Part shown: positions 43,008 through 53,580 of the stretch, piece by piece
How the letters are laid out: every line of letters starts with the position of its first letter
Numbering within the stretch: the stretch's first letter is position 1
Assembly: GCA_004298045.1 (NCBI GenBank)
Contig: SCRM01000004.1
Span: 1-63,492 of the forward strand
Source of the DNA: Rhodanobacter sp.
GTDB lineage: Bacteria; Pseudomonadota; Gammaproteobacteria; Xanthomonadales; Rhodanobacteraceae
DNA length: 63,492 bases
Reading direction: 5' to 3'
The notes under the pieces: generated by a model
What the model saw: only the letters and a program-made list of their open reading frames with translations
The model's database searches: none
What the model was told of the DNA's origin: nothing
Position numbers and translations under genes: made by a program

Positions 43008-44636
43008 ATGCCATTATGCGAGGACACCTACGATTACATCGTGATCGGCGCCGGCTCTGCCGGTTGCGTGCTGGCCAATCGGCTTTCAGCAGATCCCGAC
43101 ATCGGGGTACTGTTGCTGGAAGCCGGTGGCGCGGATCACAACCCGCTCATCCACCTGCCGGCGGGTTTCCTGCCGATGCTTGAACACGGCATGGCCAGCT
43201 GGCATTACCGCACCGAGCCGCAAAAGCATCTGGATGGCCGTACGCTGTTCGACGTGCGCGGCAAAGTGCTTGGCGGCAGCAGCTCGATCAACGGCATGTG
43301 CTACAGCCGCGGCGCACCGGAAATCTTCGACCTGTGGTCCGCGCAGGGCAACCGCGGCTGGTCGTATGCCGAGGTATTGCCATACTTCAAGCGGGCCGAG
43401 CATCGGGAACTTGGTGCGAGTACCTACCATGGCGGCGCCGGACCGCTATACGTGAGCCAGTCGCGCATCGACAACCCGGGCCTCGCAGCGTGGATAGCCG
43501 CCGCGCAGCAGGCTGGCCACCCATACAACAGCGACCAGAACGGCGCCACGCCGGAGGGCTTCGGGCCTGCGGAACACACGATCCAACGCGGGCGCCGGAT
43601 CAGCACGGCGGTGGCCTACCTGCACCCGGTGCGCCGACGCCACAACCTCCACATGCGCACACGCGCCCACGCCACGCGCATCGTATTCGAGGGCACACGC
43701 GCAGTGGCGGTGGAATACCGCCACGCCGGTCGCATGCGGCGAGTCCGCGCCACGCGCGAGATAGTGAGCTGCGCCGGCACGTTCCAGTCGGCGCAGTTGC
43801 TCTTGCTCTCCGGCATCGGCGAGGCCGACCAGCTGCACTCGCTGGGCATCAAGCCCATCGCCAACCTCCCCGGCGTGGGCCGCAACCTGCACGATCACGT
43901 CGGCACCATGGTGCAAACGGTGAGCCCCGCGCCGGTGTCGGATTACCGCAACTTCACCAGCCCGTGGCGCCTCGCTGCCTCCGGCCTGCGTTACCTGCTT
44001 GCCCGCAGCGGTCCGCTTGCGGGCTCCGGCACCGATGCAGTGGCCTACCTTCGCAGTGGTGCGGCCGGCAGCCGTGAGCTTGACCTCAAGTTCTATTTCA
44101 TGCCGCTAATGTTCGACCCCACCGGTGGCATCGCGAACGAGCACGGCTACACCAACCTGGTCATCCTGACCCGTCCGGAAAGCCGCGGCGAACTGCGCCT
44201 GCGCGCGGCGGACCCGGCTCAACCGCCGCTGATCGACGCCAACTACCTCGCGGAGCCCCGCGACCGTGAGGCACTACGGCGTGGCGTGCGCCTGGTACGC
44301 GAGATCCTCGCCCAGCCCGCCTACGCACCCTACCGCGGCGCCGAACGCCTGCCCGGCGTCGGCTGCGCCAGCGACGCGGAACTCGACGCCTTCTTCCGCC
44401 GCACCTGCAACGTCAACTATGAGGCAGTGGGAACCTGCCGCATGGGTCACGACGAACTGGCCGTGGTGGACGACGCACTGCGCGTTCGCGGCGTGGCCGG
44501 CCTGCGCGTGGCTGATGGCTCGGTGATGCCGCGCATCACCACCGGCGACCCGAACGCCACGATCGTGATGATCGCGGAAAAGGCTGCTGACTTGCTGCTG
44601 GGTCGCTCGGCACCGGCCCCGGCGACCTTGCCGTAA
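43008..44636 (+). CDS. GMC-family FAD oxidoreductase with altered catalytic motif
   Basis: A 542-aa GMC oxidoreductase (VIGAGSAGCVLANRLSAD; RGKVLGGSSSINGMCYSRGA; GTFQSAQLLLLSGIGE; C-terminal TGDPNATIVMIAEKAADLLLG). The family's catalytic His, normally in a YHPVGTCRMG-like motif, is Glu here (NYEAVGTCRMG), while the second active-site residue (Asn in DPNA) is kept. FAD binding looks intact. It is last in the MFS/oxidase/RidA unit, five bases after the RidA-like stop. Alcohol oxidation may be slow or replaced by other chemistry. Confidence 0.87.
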   Translation: MPLCEDTYDYIVIGAGSAGCVLANRLSADPDIGVLLLEAGGADHNPLIHLPAGFLPMLEHGMASWHYRTEPQKHLDGRTLFDVRGKVLGGSSSINGMCYSRGAPEIFDLWSAQGNRGWSYAEVLPYFKRAEHRELGASTYHGGAGPLYVSQSRIDNPGLAAWIAAAQQAGHPYNSDQNGATPEGFGPAEHTIQRGRRISTAVAYLHPVRRRHNLHMRTRAHATRIVFEGTRAVAVEYRHAGRMRRVRATREIVSCAGTFQSAQLLLLSGIGEADQLHSLGIKPIANLPGVGRNLHDHVGTMVQTVSPAPVSDYRNFTSPWRLAASGLRYLLARSGPLAGSGTDAVAYLRSGAAGSRELDLKFYFMPLMFDPTGGIANEHGYTNLVILTRPESRGELRLRAADPAQPPLIDANYLAEPRDREALRRGVRLVREILAQPAYAPYRGAERLPGVGCASDAELDAFFRRTCNVNYEAVGTCRMGHDELAVVDDALRVRGVAGLRVADGSVMPRITTGDPNATIVMIAEKAADLLLGRSAPAPATLP

Positions 44637-44693
44637 TACCGGGCTCATTGCGTCCTTTCCCCGACGTAATCGGGCACAGCCTCATCCACCCAC

Positions 44694-44723
44694 GCGACGC
44701 GCGCCGCCATCGGCGCGCGTCGC
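44694..44723. terminator. Strong bidirectional hairpin between convergent genes
   Basis: A perfect 13-bp stem (GCGACGCGCGCCG / CGGCGCGCGTCGC) with a 4-base CCAT loop. It lies between the convergent GMC and TonB receptor 3 genes, 8 bases below the receptor stop. No T-run follows, but the stem is long and almost pure GC. Confidence 0.75.
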
Positions 44724-44730
44724 CAGCCCA

Positions 44731-47010
<2,280 letters not shown>

Positions 47011-47119
47011 GGCATTCTCTCCCCGTAGGTGGACACGCAAGTGCCGACGCGTCAGCAGGCATCTCCGGCCGGCCTGATCGCGGGCATGCAACGAGCCTGC
47101 GGCAATCGGCCACGGGGGG

Positions 47120-47139
47120 AATCGTCCGAGGGGACTAAG
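47120..47139. promoter_or_regulatory. Steroid-regulon box (copy g) upstream of TonB receptor 3
   Basis: AATCGTCC-GAGG-GGACTAAG. The flanking AAG towards the regulator is also seen at copy e. Located 110 bases before the receptor start, matching the spacing of copy a to receptor 1. Confidence 0.8.
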
Positions 47140-47172
47140 AAACTTTCCGATCCCGACCGCGCTGCGGTCGGA

Positions 47173-48366
47173 TCACTCCGGCGTCGAGCCGAGCCAGGCG
47201 ACGCTGTTCAGGAACAGCCGCACGAGCTCGGTCTGCCGGCGCACGCCGGTCTTGGAAAAGATCGAGCGCAAATGCGCGCGTGCGGTGTTGCGCCGGATGT
47301 TGAGCGCCTCGGCGGCCTCTTCCAGCGAGAGGCCGTTGGCCAATTGGATGGCCAATGCCGTTTCTGCCGGGGTCAACTGGAACAGTTGCTGGGTGAGCCG
47401 GATCGGCGGGTGCGCCTTGCCTTCGGTGTCGCGCACGAACACGGCCACACTCGGCCGATGCTTGCCTTCGGTCCACTCGTCCGGCGATACGGCCTGCACC
47501 ACCAGCCCCCAGCTCTGCTGGCCGGACGGCCGACTCACCGACATCGCCTCGGTGAGTTCCGCCTGTGCCGAATTGGAGCGCGCCAGGGCGTTGCGGATGA
47601 GCTGCTGCAGCTTGCGGTTGTCGTTGGCGTAGGTGGCTTCGAGCTGCTCGCCGGCCAGCCGCAGGCCGTCATGCAGGCCAAGGATGCCGCTGGCCGCGGC
47701 ATTGCACTCCACCACCTTGCCGCGCTCGTCGAGCACCACCGCACCGACCATGAGCTGCGCCATGGCGCGGCCGTATAGAAGGCTGAGCTTGCGGTCGCGG
47801 TTGACCGACAGGTACGCGTCCAGCGCTTGGCGCAGGTGCGGCAGCAGGCGCCGCGCCGTCTCGATGCGCAGCGGCGAGAACGGTCGCCAGGATTCCGGCC
47901 GGGTCACGCGGAAGCCGTACACGCTGCCGGCGCGGGTACCGAGGTTGGCCGCCATCACGTGGCACACGTCGTGCGGCGCGCACCACTCGCGATAGTAGGC
48001 GCTGGCCTTCCACTCCGCGGGCGACATCAAATCGCTTTCGGTCACCAACTGGCCGATCGGCACGTCGGTGAACGGACTGGCGGCGATGCCCACGGTGCTG
48101 GGGTCGATCGGGCCGTGGTCGCTGGCCACCGACACGATGAGGCCGGGATCGTCTTCGGTCACGTGACGCACGATCAGCGACACATAATTGCCGCCGAGCT
48201 CCTCACGAATTTCGTCGAGGCACGCCGACCACAACGCAGGGTCGAGCGCGGCATCGTAGATGCGCTCGACGAGATGGCTGAACCGCTCAACCGTCAATAC
48301 GGTTGGTGCAGCCGGCGACGTCGCCGCGTCAGGCGGCAGACTGGACGGGGCATCCGGAGTGCTCAT
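47173..48366 (-). CDS. LuxR-family transcriptional regulator, candidate steroid regulator
   Basis: A protein of about 397 aa. The C-terminal 70 residues are a LuxR/GerE helix-turn-helix (LTPAETALAIQLANGLSLEE, then EALNIRRNTARAHLRSIFSK). The preceding 300 residues look like a PAS/GAF-type sensory region (VGAVVLDERGKVVECNAAAS). No receiver domain is seen. Comamonas TeiR, a steroid-responsive activator, also carries a LuxR-type HTH, so this is a good candidate for the regulator binding the 20-bp boxes. It lies directly behind the fadA5-like gene and may share that transcript. Start uncertain (48366 or 48372). Confidence 0.85.
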   Translation of the reverse strand: MSTPDAPSSLPPDAATSPAAPTVLTVERFSHLVERIYDAALDPALWSACLDEIREELGGNYVSLIVRHVTEDDPGLIVSVASDHGPIDPSTVGIAASPFTDVPIGQLVTESDLMSPAEWKASAYYREWCAPHDVCHVMAANLGTRAGSVYGFRVTRPESWRPFSPLRIETARRLLPHLRQALDAYLSVNRDRKLSLLYGRAMAQLMVGAVVLDERGKVVECNAAASGILGLHDGLRLAGEQLEATYANDNRKLQQLIRNALARSNSAQAELTEAMSVSRPSGQQSWGLVVQAVSPDEWTEGKHRPSVAVFVRDTEGKAHPPIRLTQQLFQLTPAETALAIQLANGLSLEEAAEALNIRRNTARAHLRSIFSKTGVRRQTELVRLFLNSVAWLGSTPE

Positions 48367-48435
48367 GCCCATCGAGTCTAGCGGCACGCACTGGCAATGG
48401 GACATGCCGAAAGGGCCGGGCGATTCATCACCGTT

Positions 48436-49650
48436 TCAGCCCAGCTCGAACAAGGCCGCGGCGCCCATGCCGCCGCCAATGCACATGCTCACCACGGCGT
48501 AGCGCACGCCGCGTCGACGCCCCTCGATCAGCGCATGCCCGGTGAGCCGCGAGCCGGTCATGCCGAACGGGTGACCGATGGCGACGGCGCCACCATCGAC
48601 GTTGAGCAGGTCGTTCGGGATGCCGAGCTGGTCGCGGCAGTACACCACCTGGCAGGCAAACGCTTCGTTGATCTCCCACAGGCCGATGTCGGCCACGCCA
48701 ATCCCGCGCTGCTTGAGCAGCTTGGGGATTGCTACCAGCGGGCCGATGCCCATTTCGTCGGCGCGGCACCCCGCCACCGCCAGGCCGCGGTAGGCGCCCA
48801 GCGGTTGCAGTCCGCGGCGTTCGGCCTCCGCGCGGCTCATCAGCACGCAGGCCGAGGCGCCATCGGAAAGCTGCGAGGCGTTGCCGGCGGTGATGAACTC
48901 GCCCTGCTGCACCCACTGCCCGCCCTTCCACACCGGCTTGAGCGCCGCGAGGCTTTTCAGCGTGGTGCCCGGGCGATTGCCCTCGTCGCGCGCAAGCGTC
49001 ACGGCCTCGCTGCCGGTGACGTTGCCTTCCTTGTCGAATAACTGTTTCACCGTGGGCAGCGGCACGATTTCCGCATCGAACCGCCCGGCCTGCTGCGCCA
49101 CCGCCGTGCGCTGCTGGCTTTGCAGCGCGTACTCGTCCTGCGCCGCACGGCTGATGTGGTAGCGCCGGCTGACGATCTCGGCGGTTTCGATCATCGGGAT
49201 GTAGGCCGTGGGTTCGGCCGCCAGCACCGCCTTGGACTGCGCGCGGTAGCTGTTCTTGTGCTTGTTCTGCACCAGCGAGATCGACTCCAGCCCGCCGGCC
49301 ACGGCGATGGTGTATTCGCCATACATGATCGCCTTGGCCGCGGTGGCGATGCTGACCAGGCCGGAGGCGCACATGCGGTCGATGGTCATGCCACCCACCG
49401 TCTCGGGCAGGCCGGCGGTGTAGGTGCACAGCCGACCGAGGTTGTAGCCCTGGGTGCCCTGCTGCGCGGCGATGCCGAGCACCACGTCGTCCACGTCCTT
49501 GCCGTCCACGCCGGCGCGCTCCAGCGCGGCGCGGATCACGTGGCCGCCAAGCACCGGCGCCTCGGTGTCGTTGAACGCGCCGCGATACGCCTTGCCGATC
49601 GGCGTGCGCGCGGTGGAGACGATGACGGCGTCGTTGGCTTGCTGATTCAT
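48436..49650 (-). CDS. fadA5: Acetyl-CoA acetyltransferase, FadA5-like steroid thiolase
   Basis: A 404-aa thiolase with the nucleophilic Cys94 in DRMCASGL, GHPFGMTGSRL (His) and MCIGGGMGAA (second Cys). FadA5 cleaves the side chain of steroid 3-oxoacyl-CoAs by thiolysis. The overall sequence (TPIGKAYRGAFNDTEAPVLG) fits that subgroup better than FadA6, which is present separately. It is the last enzyme gene of the 63-48 kb operon, followed by the regulator. Assignment to FadA5 rather than another thiolase is moderately sure. Confidence 0.83.
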   Translation of the reverse strand: MNQQANDAVIVSTARTPIGKAYRGAFNDTEAPVLGGHVIRAALERAGVDGKDVDDVVLGIAAQQGTQGYNLGRLCTYTAGLPETVGGMTIDRMCASGLVSIATAAKAIMYGEYTIAVAGGLESISLVQNKHKNSYRAQSKAVLAAEPTAYIPMIETAEIVSRRYHISRAAQDEYALQSQQRTAVAQQAGRFDAEIVPLPTVKQLFDKEGNVTGSEAVTLARDEGNRPGTTLKSLAALKPVWKGGQWVQQGEFITAGNASQLSDGASACVLMSRAEAERRGLQPLGAYRGLAVAGCRADEMGIGPLVAIPKLLKQRGIGVADIGLWEINEAFACQVVYCRDQLGIPNDLLNVDGGAVAIGHPFGMTGSRLTGHALIEGRRRGVRYAVVSMCIGGGMGAAALFELG

Positions 49651-49660
49651 GGCATGACCT

Positions 49661-50125
49661 TCACTGCTCGAAATACAGACGGCTGATGGTGTCCACCACG
49701 CAGCCGGGTTTGGCGCCGTCTTCGATCTCCACGGTCACGCGGATCGTGGCTTGCACGCCGCCGTCCTTGAGCGCCTCGGCCGCCAGCACCTGGCCGTGGC
49801 CGCGGATGCGCGCACCCACCTTGACCGGCGCCGGAAAACGCACCTTGTCGCAACCGTAGTTGACGCCCATCGCCAGGCGCTCGTAATGCACGATCTGCGG
49901 CAGGAAATAACTCGCCAGCGATTGCGTCAGATAACCGTGCGCAATGCAGGCGCCGAACGGGCCGGTCGCCGCGCGCACCGGGTCGACGTGGATCCATTGG
50001 TGGTCGCCAGTGGCCTCGGCAAACTGGTCGATGCGCGGCTGGGTCATCGTCAGCCAGTCGCTGGCGCCGAGATCCCGGCCCACGGCGGCGAGCACGCTGG
50101 CGGCAGAGTCGAAAACCGTGGCCAT
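49661..50125 (-). CDS. MaoC-family (R)-enoyl-CoA hydratase
   Basis: A 154-aa MaoC hydratase with the catalytic Asp/His segment GDHQWIHVDPVRAATGPFG and IAHGYLTQSL. Single-domain proteins of this length resemble R-specific enoyl-CoA hydratases and can form active dimers. It lies two bases behind the IpdF-like SDR and before the thiolase, a hydratase-to-thiolase order suited to beta-oxidation. The ATG at 50125 gives the standard start MATVFDSAASVL. Confidence 0.87.
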   Translation of the reverse strand: MATVFDSAASVLAAVGRDLGASDWLTMTQPRIDQFAEATGDHQWIHVDPVRAATGPFGACIAHGYLTQSLASYFLPQIVHYERLAMGVNYGCDKVRFPAPVKVGARIRGHGQVLAAEALKDGGVQATIRVTVEIEDGAKPGCVVDTISRLYFEQ

Positions 50126-50127
50126 GC

Positions 50128-50919
50128 TCAGGCCTGCTGCGAGCTGACCGACACCACTTCGCCGGTCATGTAGCTGGAATAGTCGCTGGCGAGGAACACC
50201 ATCACGTTGGCCACCTCCCACGGTTCGGCACCGCGGTGGAACGCCTCCCGCGCGGCGAGCTGATGCAGCAGTTCCTCGCTGGCGGATTTCTTCAGGAACG
50301 CATGGATGGCGAGCGACGGCGCCACCGCGTTCACGCGCACGCCGAACTCGGCGGCTTCCATCGCCGCGCAGCGGGTGAGCGCCATCACGCCGGCCTTCGC
50401 CGCCGCGTAGTGCGCCTGCTCCACCTGCGCGCGCCAGCCGAGCACGGACGCGTTGTTGACGATCACCCCGCCGCCCTGCGCCTGCATCGCCCTGAGCGCC
50501 GCGCGCGTCATGCGGAAGGTGCCGGTGAGGGTGATGTCGATTACCTTGTGCCAGTCCTCGTCGCTCATTTCCACGATGCGCTTGCTGGTGCCCAGACCGG
50601 CGTTGTTGATCAACACATCGACGCTGCCGAGCTTGTCCGCTGCGGCGGCAAACAGCGCATCCACATCGGCCTGCCGGCTCACGTCGCACAGTTGCCCGTG
50701 CACCTGGCTCAGCCCGGTGTCACGCCGGATGGCCTCCACCGCCTCGTGCAGGCGCCGCTCGTGCACGTCGCTGATGAGCAACGCGCGGGCGCCCTCCTCC
50801 GCGGCGCGCTTGGCGGCGGCAAAGCCGATGCCGGCACCGGCGGCCGCGGTGACCAGCACCGACTTGCCCTTGAGCAGGCCATGCGCGGGGACGTAAGCGG
50901 GAGTGTCGTGCAGGTTCAT
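50128..50919 (-). CDS. ipdF: SDR, IpdF-like 5-hydroxy C/D-ring CoA-ester dehydrogenase
   Basis: A 263-aa SDR strongly resembling mycobacterial IpdF (Rv3559c) as I remember it: GHGLLKGKSVLVTAAAGAGI, INNAGLGTSKRIVEM, VIVNNASVLGWRAQ, HYAAAKAGVMALTRC (Tyr-x3-Lys) and AEPWEVAN followed by SDYSSYMTGE. IpdF oxidises the 5-hydroxyl of the HIP-derived CoA ester during C/D-ring degradation; the Comamonas counterpart is ScdG. ATG at 50919, ten bases after the ketosteroid isomerase stop. Confidence 0.9.
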   Translation of the reverse strand: MNLHDTPAYVPAHGLLKGKSVLVTAAAGAGIGFAAAKRAAEEGARALLISDVHERRLHEAVEAIRRDTGLSQVHGQLCDVSRQADVDALFAAAADKLGSVDVLINNAGLGTSKRIVEMSDEDWHKVIDITLTGTFRMTRAALRAMQAQGGGVIVNNASVLGWRAQVEQAHYAAAKAGVMALTRCAAMEAAEFGVRVNAVAPSLAIHAFLKKSASEELLHQLAAREAFHRGAEPWEVANVMVFLASDYSSYMTGEVVSVSSQQA

Positions 50920-50929
50920 GGCGGGGCCT

Positions 50930-51307
50930 TCAAGCGTGCTGGATGTTGGTGGGGCCGAAGTACGCGCGCATGTGCGCAATGCGCCCTTCGCCATCGAAAT
51001 CGAAAACGTCGATCGGGTGGATGGTGAGCGGCTGGCCGCCATCCACCAGGCGCACGCGGAAGGCAAACGCGACGGAACGCGCCGCGGCACGCACGTCACT
51101 TTCCAACGCGACGTCGAGTCGCATGGCGCAACTGGCGCGATAGAACTCGCGAATTGCCACGCGCCCGCGCCGCGGCAGGGTACCGACGGGGTCTTCGACC
51201 ACGGCATCCTCGGCGTACAGCGCGACGACCGCATCGGCATTGCCGGCGTTCAGCGCACGCACGTAGGCATGCACCGTATCGATCATCGCCTGCGTCGTTG
51301 CGGTCAT
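50930..51307 (-). CDS. ksi: Steroid Delta-5-isomerase (ketosteroid isomerase)
   Basis: A 125-aa NTF2-fold protein matching Comamonas and Pseudomonas ketosteroid isomerases in length and motifs: VHAYVRALNAGN (Tyr15), VVEDPVGTLPRRG (Asp39), IREFY, and HPIDVFDFDGEG (Asp100), with C-terminal MRAYFGPTNI. The three catalytic residues align with Tyr14, Asp38 and Asp99 of the C. testosteroni enzyme. It shifts the double bond of 5-ene-3-oxosteroids to the conjugated 4-ene form. The start overlaps the upstream dehydrogenase stop (ATGA). Confidence 0.93.
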   Translation of the reverse strand: MTATTQAMIDTVHAYVRALNAGNADAVVALYAEDAVVEDPVGTLPRRGRVAIREFYRASCAMRLDVALESDVRAAARSVAFAFRVRLVDGGQPLTIHPIDVFDFDGEGRIAHMRAYFGPTNIQHA

Positions 51308-52488
51308 GGCCCCTTGCGCTCCTCGCGCGGCATGCCGAGCGCGCGCTCGGCAATCAAGTTCAACTGGATCTCGTTGGTGCCGGCGTAGATCGTGTCCGCC
51401 CGGCTGGAGAGCCAAACCTGCTGCAGGCGCGTGCGCGCCGCATCGTCCGCTCGGACCACGTCGCCGGCGCGGCCCAGCACGTCGGCGGCAAGCTGGCCAA
51501 GATCGCGGCGCCAGTTGGACCAGGCGTACTTGGCGGTGTACGCGGCATGCGAGGCGCCACCGGCACCCAGCACGCGCAGCGCGTGGAAGCGCAGCGTGGC
51601 GAGCCTGAGCGCCGCGTCGGCAATGCGCTGGCGCAGCACCGGGTCCTGCGCGGCGCCGTTGGCCCTGGCCGCGGCGATCACCAGATCCAGCTCGTGCCGA
51701 AACTGCGCCTGCTGGCCGAGGGTGGAAACCCCGCGCTCGTAGCCGAGCAGCGCCATCGCCACCTTCCAGCCCTCGCCCACCGGGCCCAGGTGCAGGCTGC
51801 CCTCGGTGCGCGCGCCGTCGAAAAACACCTCGTTGAACTCGGCGCCGCCGGTCATCTGCCGGATCGGCCGCACCGTCACCCCCGGCTGGTGCAGCGGCAC
51901 CAGCAGGAGACTCAGGCCGTGGTGGCGCTGCGAGCCTTCCTCGGTGCGTGCCAGCACAAAGATCCAGTCGGCCTCCTGCGCCCAACTGGTCCATACCTTC
52001 TGCCCGTCGATCACCCACTCGCCGCGTTCCACGTCGAGCCGCGCGCGGGTGCGCACGTTGGCCAGGTCGGAGCCGGCATTGGGCTCGGAATACCCCTGCG
52101 CCCAGTACTCGCGGCCGGCACGGATGCCGGGCAGGAAACGCGCCTGCTGCGCGGGCGTGCCGAAGTCGATCAGCGTGGGCGCGAACAATTGCTCGCCGAT
52201 GTGGCCGAGCCGGCCAGGGCCGCCTGCGCGGACGTATTCCTCGTGAAAAATGATCTGCTTGCCCAGCGGCAAGCCGGCACCGCCGGCGGCCTGCGGCCAG
52301 CCGATGCCGACCCAGCCGGCAGTGGCCAGCTCCTGCTCCCAACGTTTGGCCAGCGCGGCGTCGAAGCGTTCCTCGCCGGGACCGTGGCAGCCGCGCAGTG
52401 CGGCGAACTCGCCCGTGAGGTGCGCCGCCATCCACGCCTGCACTTCGGCGCGGAACGTGCGTTCTTCAGGAGTCTCGGTGAGGTTCAT
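51304..52488 (-). CDS. Acyl-CoA dehydrogenase, alpha-type
   Basis: A 394-aa acyl-CoA dehydrogenase (GIGWPQAAGGAGLPLGK; AQGYSEPNAGSDLANVRTRA; GQKVWTSWAQEADWIF; IYAGTNEIQLNLIAERALG). The Glu of the usual YEGTxEIQ is Ala. It pairs with the shorter gene at 52485, overlapping by four bases. The pair probably acts in side-chain or C/D-ring beta-oxidation; I cannot decide which FadE pair it equals. Confidence 0.87.
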   Translation of the reverse strand: MNLTETPEERTFRAEVQAWMAAHLTGEFAALRGCHGPGEERFDAALAKRWEQELATAGWVGIGWPQAAGGAGLPLGKQIIFHEEYVRAGGPGRLGHIGEQLFAPTLIDFGTPAQQARFLPGIRAGREYWAQGYSEPNAGSDLANVRTRARLDVERGEWVIDGQKVWTSWAQEADWIFVLARTEEGSQRHHGLSLLLVPLHQPGVTVRPIRQMTGGAEFNEVFFDGARTEGSLHLGPVGEGWKVAMALLGYERGVSTLGQQAQFRHELDLVIAAARANGAAQDPVLRQRIADAALRLATLRFHALRVLGAGGASHAAYTAKYAWSNWRRDLGQLAADVLGRAGDVVRADDAARTRLQQVWLSSRADTIYAGTNEIQLNLIAERALGMPREERKGP

Positions 52489-53579
52489 GGCGCGGCATCC
52501 AGCAGTTGCGCCGCGACCCGCTCGCGCCATGTGGAAGGATCGCCGCCGCGCACGCGATTGGCCTGCGCTCGCTTGAAATAACGCTGCACGTCCACCTCCC
52601 ACGTGTAGCCGACGCCGCCGTGCAACTGGATGGCTTCCTGCGCGGCGTAGCGCACCGCGTCGCACGCCGCGCACCATGCTTCCGCAGCGTGGAACGACAG
52701 CGTCGTCGCCTCCGGCGCGGCATCGGCCACCGCGGCCGCGCCGTACACCGCCGAGCGCGCGGATTCGATCGCCACCAGCATCTGCGCGCAGCGATGCTTC
52801 ACCGCCTGGAAACTCGCGATCGGCCGCCCAAATTGCATGCGCTGCGCGGCGTAGGCCAGCGTGAGATCCAGGCATTGCTGGGCAACGCCAACTTGCTCGG
52901 CCGCCAGCGCGATGGCGGCAAGACCGCGCGCATGCACCAGCGCCGTGCGCAGCGCGGCACCTTCAGCCAGCAGGGCCGTGGCCGGCACATGCACGGCGTG
53001 CGCGTGCACGCTGGCGCTGCGCCGCGTGGTGTCGATCATGGCAAGGGGTTCGACGGCAAGCTCCGGCGCCGGCACCCAGAAGAGGCGCGGCGACTCGCCC
53101 TCGATCAGCAACAGGAAGTTGTCCGCCCACGCGGCGCCGGGCACCTGCGGCCACGTGCCGTCGAGGCGCCAGTCGCCCGCAGGCGTGGTGCTGGCGTCGG
53201 CATGGGTCGCGTGTGCTGCCAGCACCAGCACGGCGCCGGAGGCCACGCCGGCCAACAACGCCGGCTCCGGGTTGCCGCATGCGCGCAGCAGCGCGGCGGC
53301 TTCGATCGCGCTCTCGAAAAACGGCACGCCGGCCAGATGCCGGCCAAGCTGCTCGGCCAGCAGCGCCAGCCCGACCTCGCCCAAGCCCAGCCCGCCCTCG
53401 GCTTCGGGCGCGGCCACCGCACACCAGCCCTGTTCGACGATGCCCTGCCACAGCGCGCGATCCATGCCGTCGGCGCTGTCCGCGGCAGCGCGCATGGCTG
53501 GCGCGGCGCACGCCTCGGCGAGGAAATCCGCGGCGGCTTGCGCAATCGCCTGCTGGTCGTCGTCCAGCGCGAGATCCAT
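52485..53579 (-). CDS. Acyl-CoA dehydrogenase, beta-type
   Basis: A 364-aa acyl-CoA dehydrogenase-fold subunit (MDLALDDDQQAIAQAAADFL; RMQFGRPIASFQAVKHRCAQ; HGGVGYTWEVDVQRYFKRAQ). It lacks the SEPNAGSD loop of its neighbour and probably forms a heteromer with it. It follows the SDR at 53581 by one base, and its own stop overlaps the alpha-type start. Confidence 0.86.
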   Translation of the reverse strand: MDLALDDDQQAIAQAAADFLAEACAAPAMRAAADSADGMDRALWQGIVEQGWCAVAAPEAEGGLGLGEVGLALLAEQLGRHLAGVPFFESAIEAAALLRACGNPEPALLAGVASGAVLVLAAHATHADASTTPAGDWRLDGTWPQVPGAAWADNFLLLIEGESPRLFWVPAPELAVEPLAMIDTTRRSASVHAHAVHVPATALLAEGAALRTALVHARGLAAIALAAEQVGVAQQCLDLTLAYAAQRMQFGRPIASFQAVKHRCAQMLVAIESARSAVYGAAAVADAAPEATTLSFHAAEAWCAACDAVRYAAQEAIQLHGGVGYTWEVDVQRYFKRAQANRVRGGDPSTWRERVAAQLLDAAP

Positions 53580-53580
53580 G

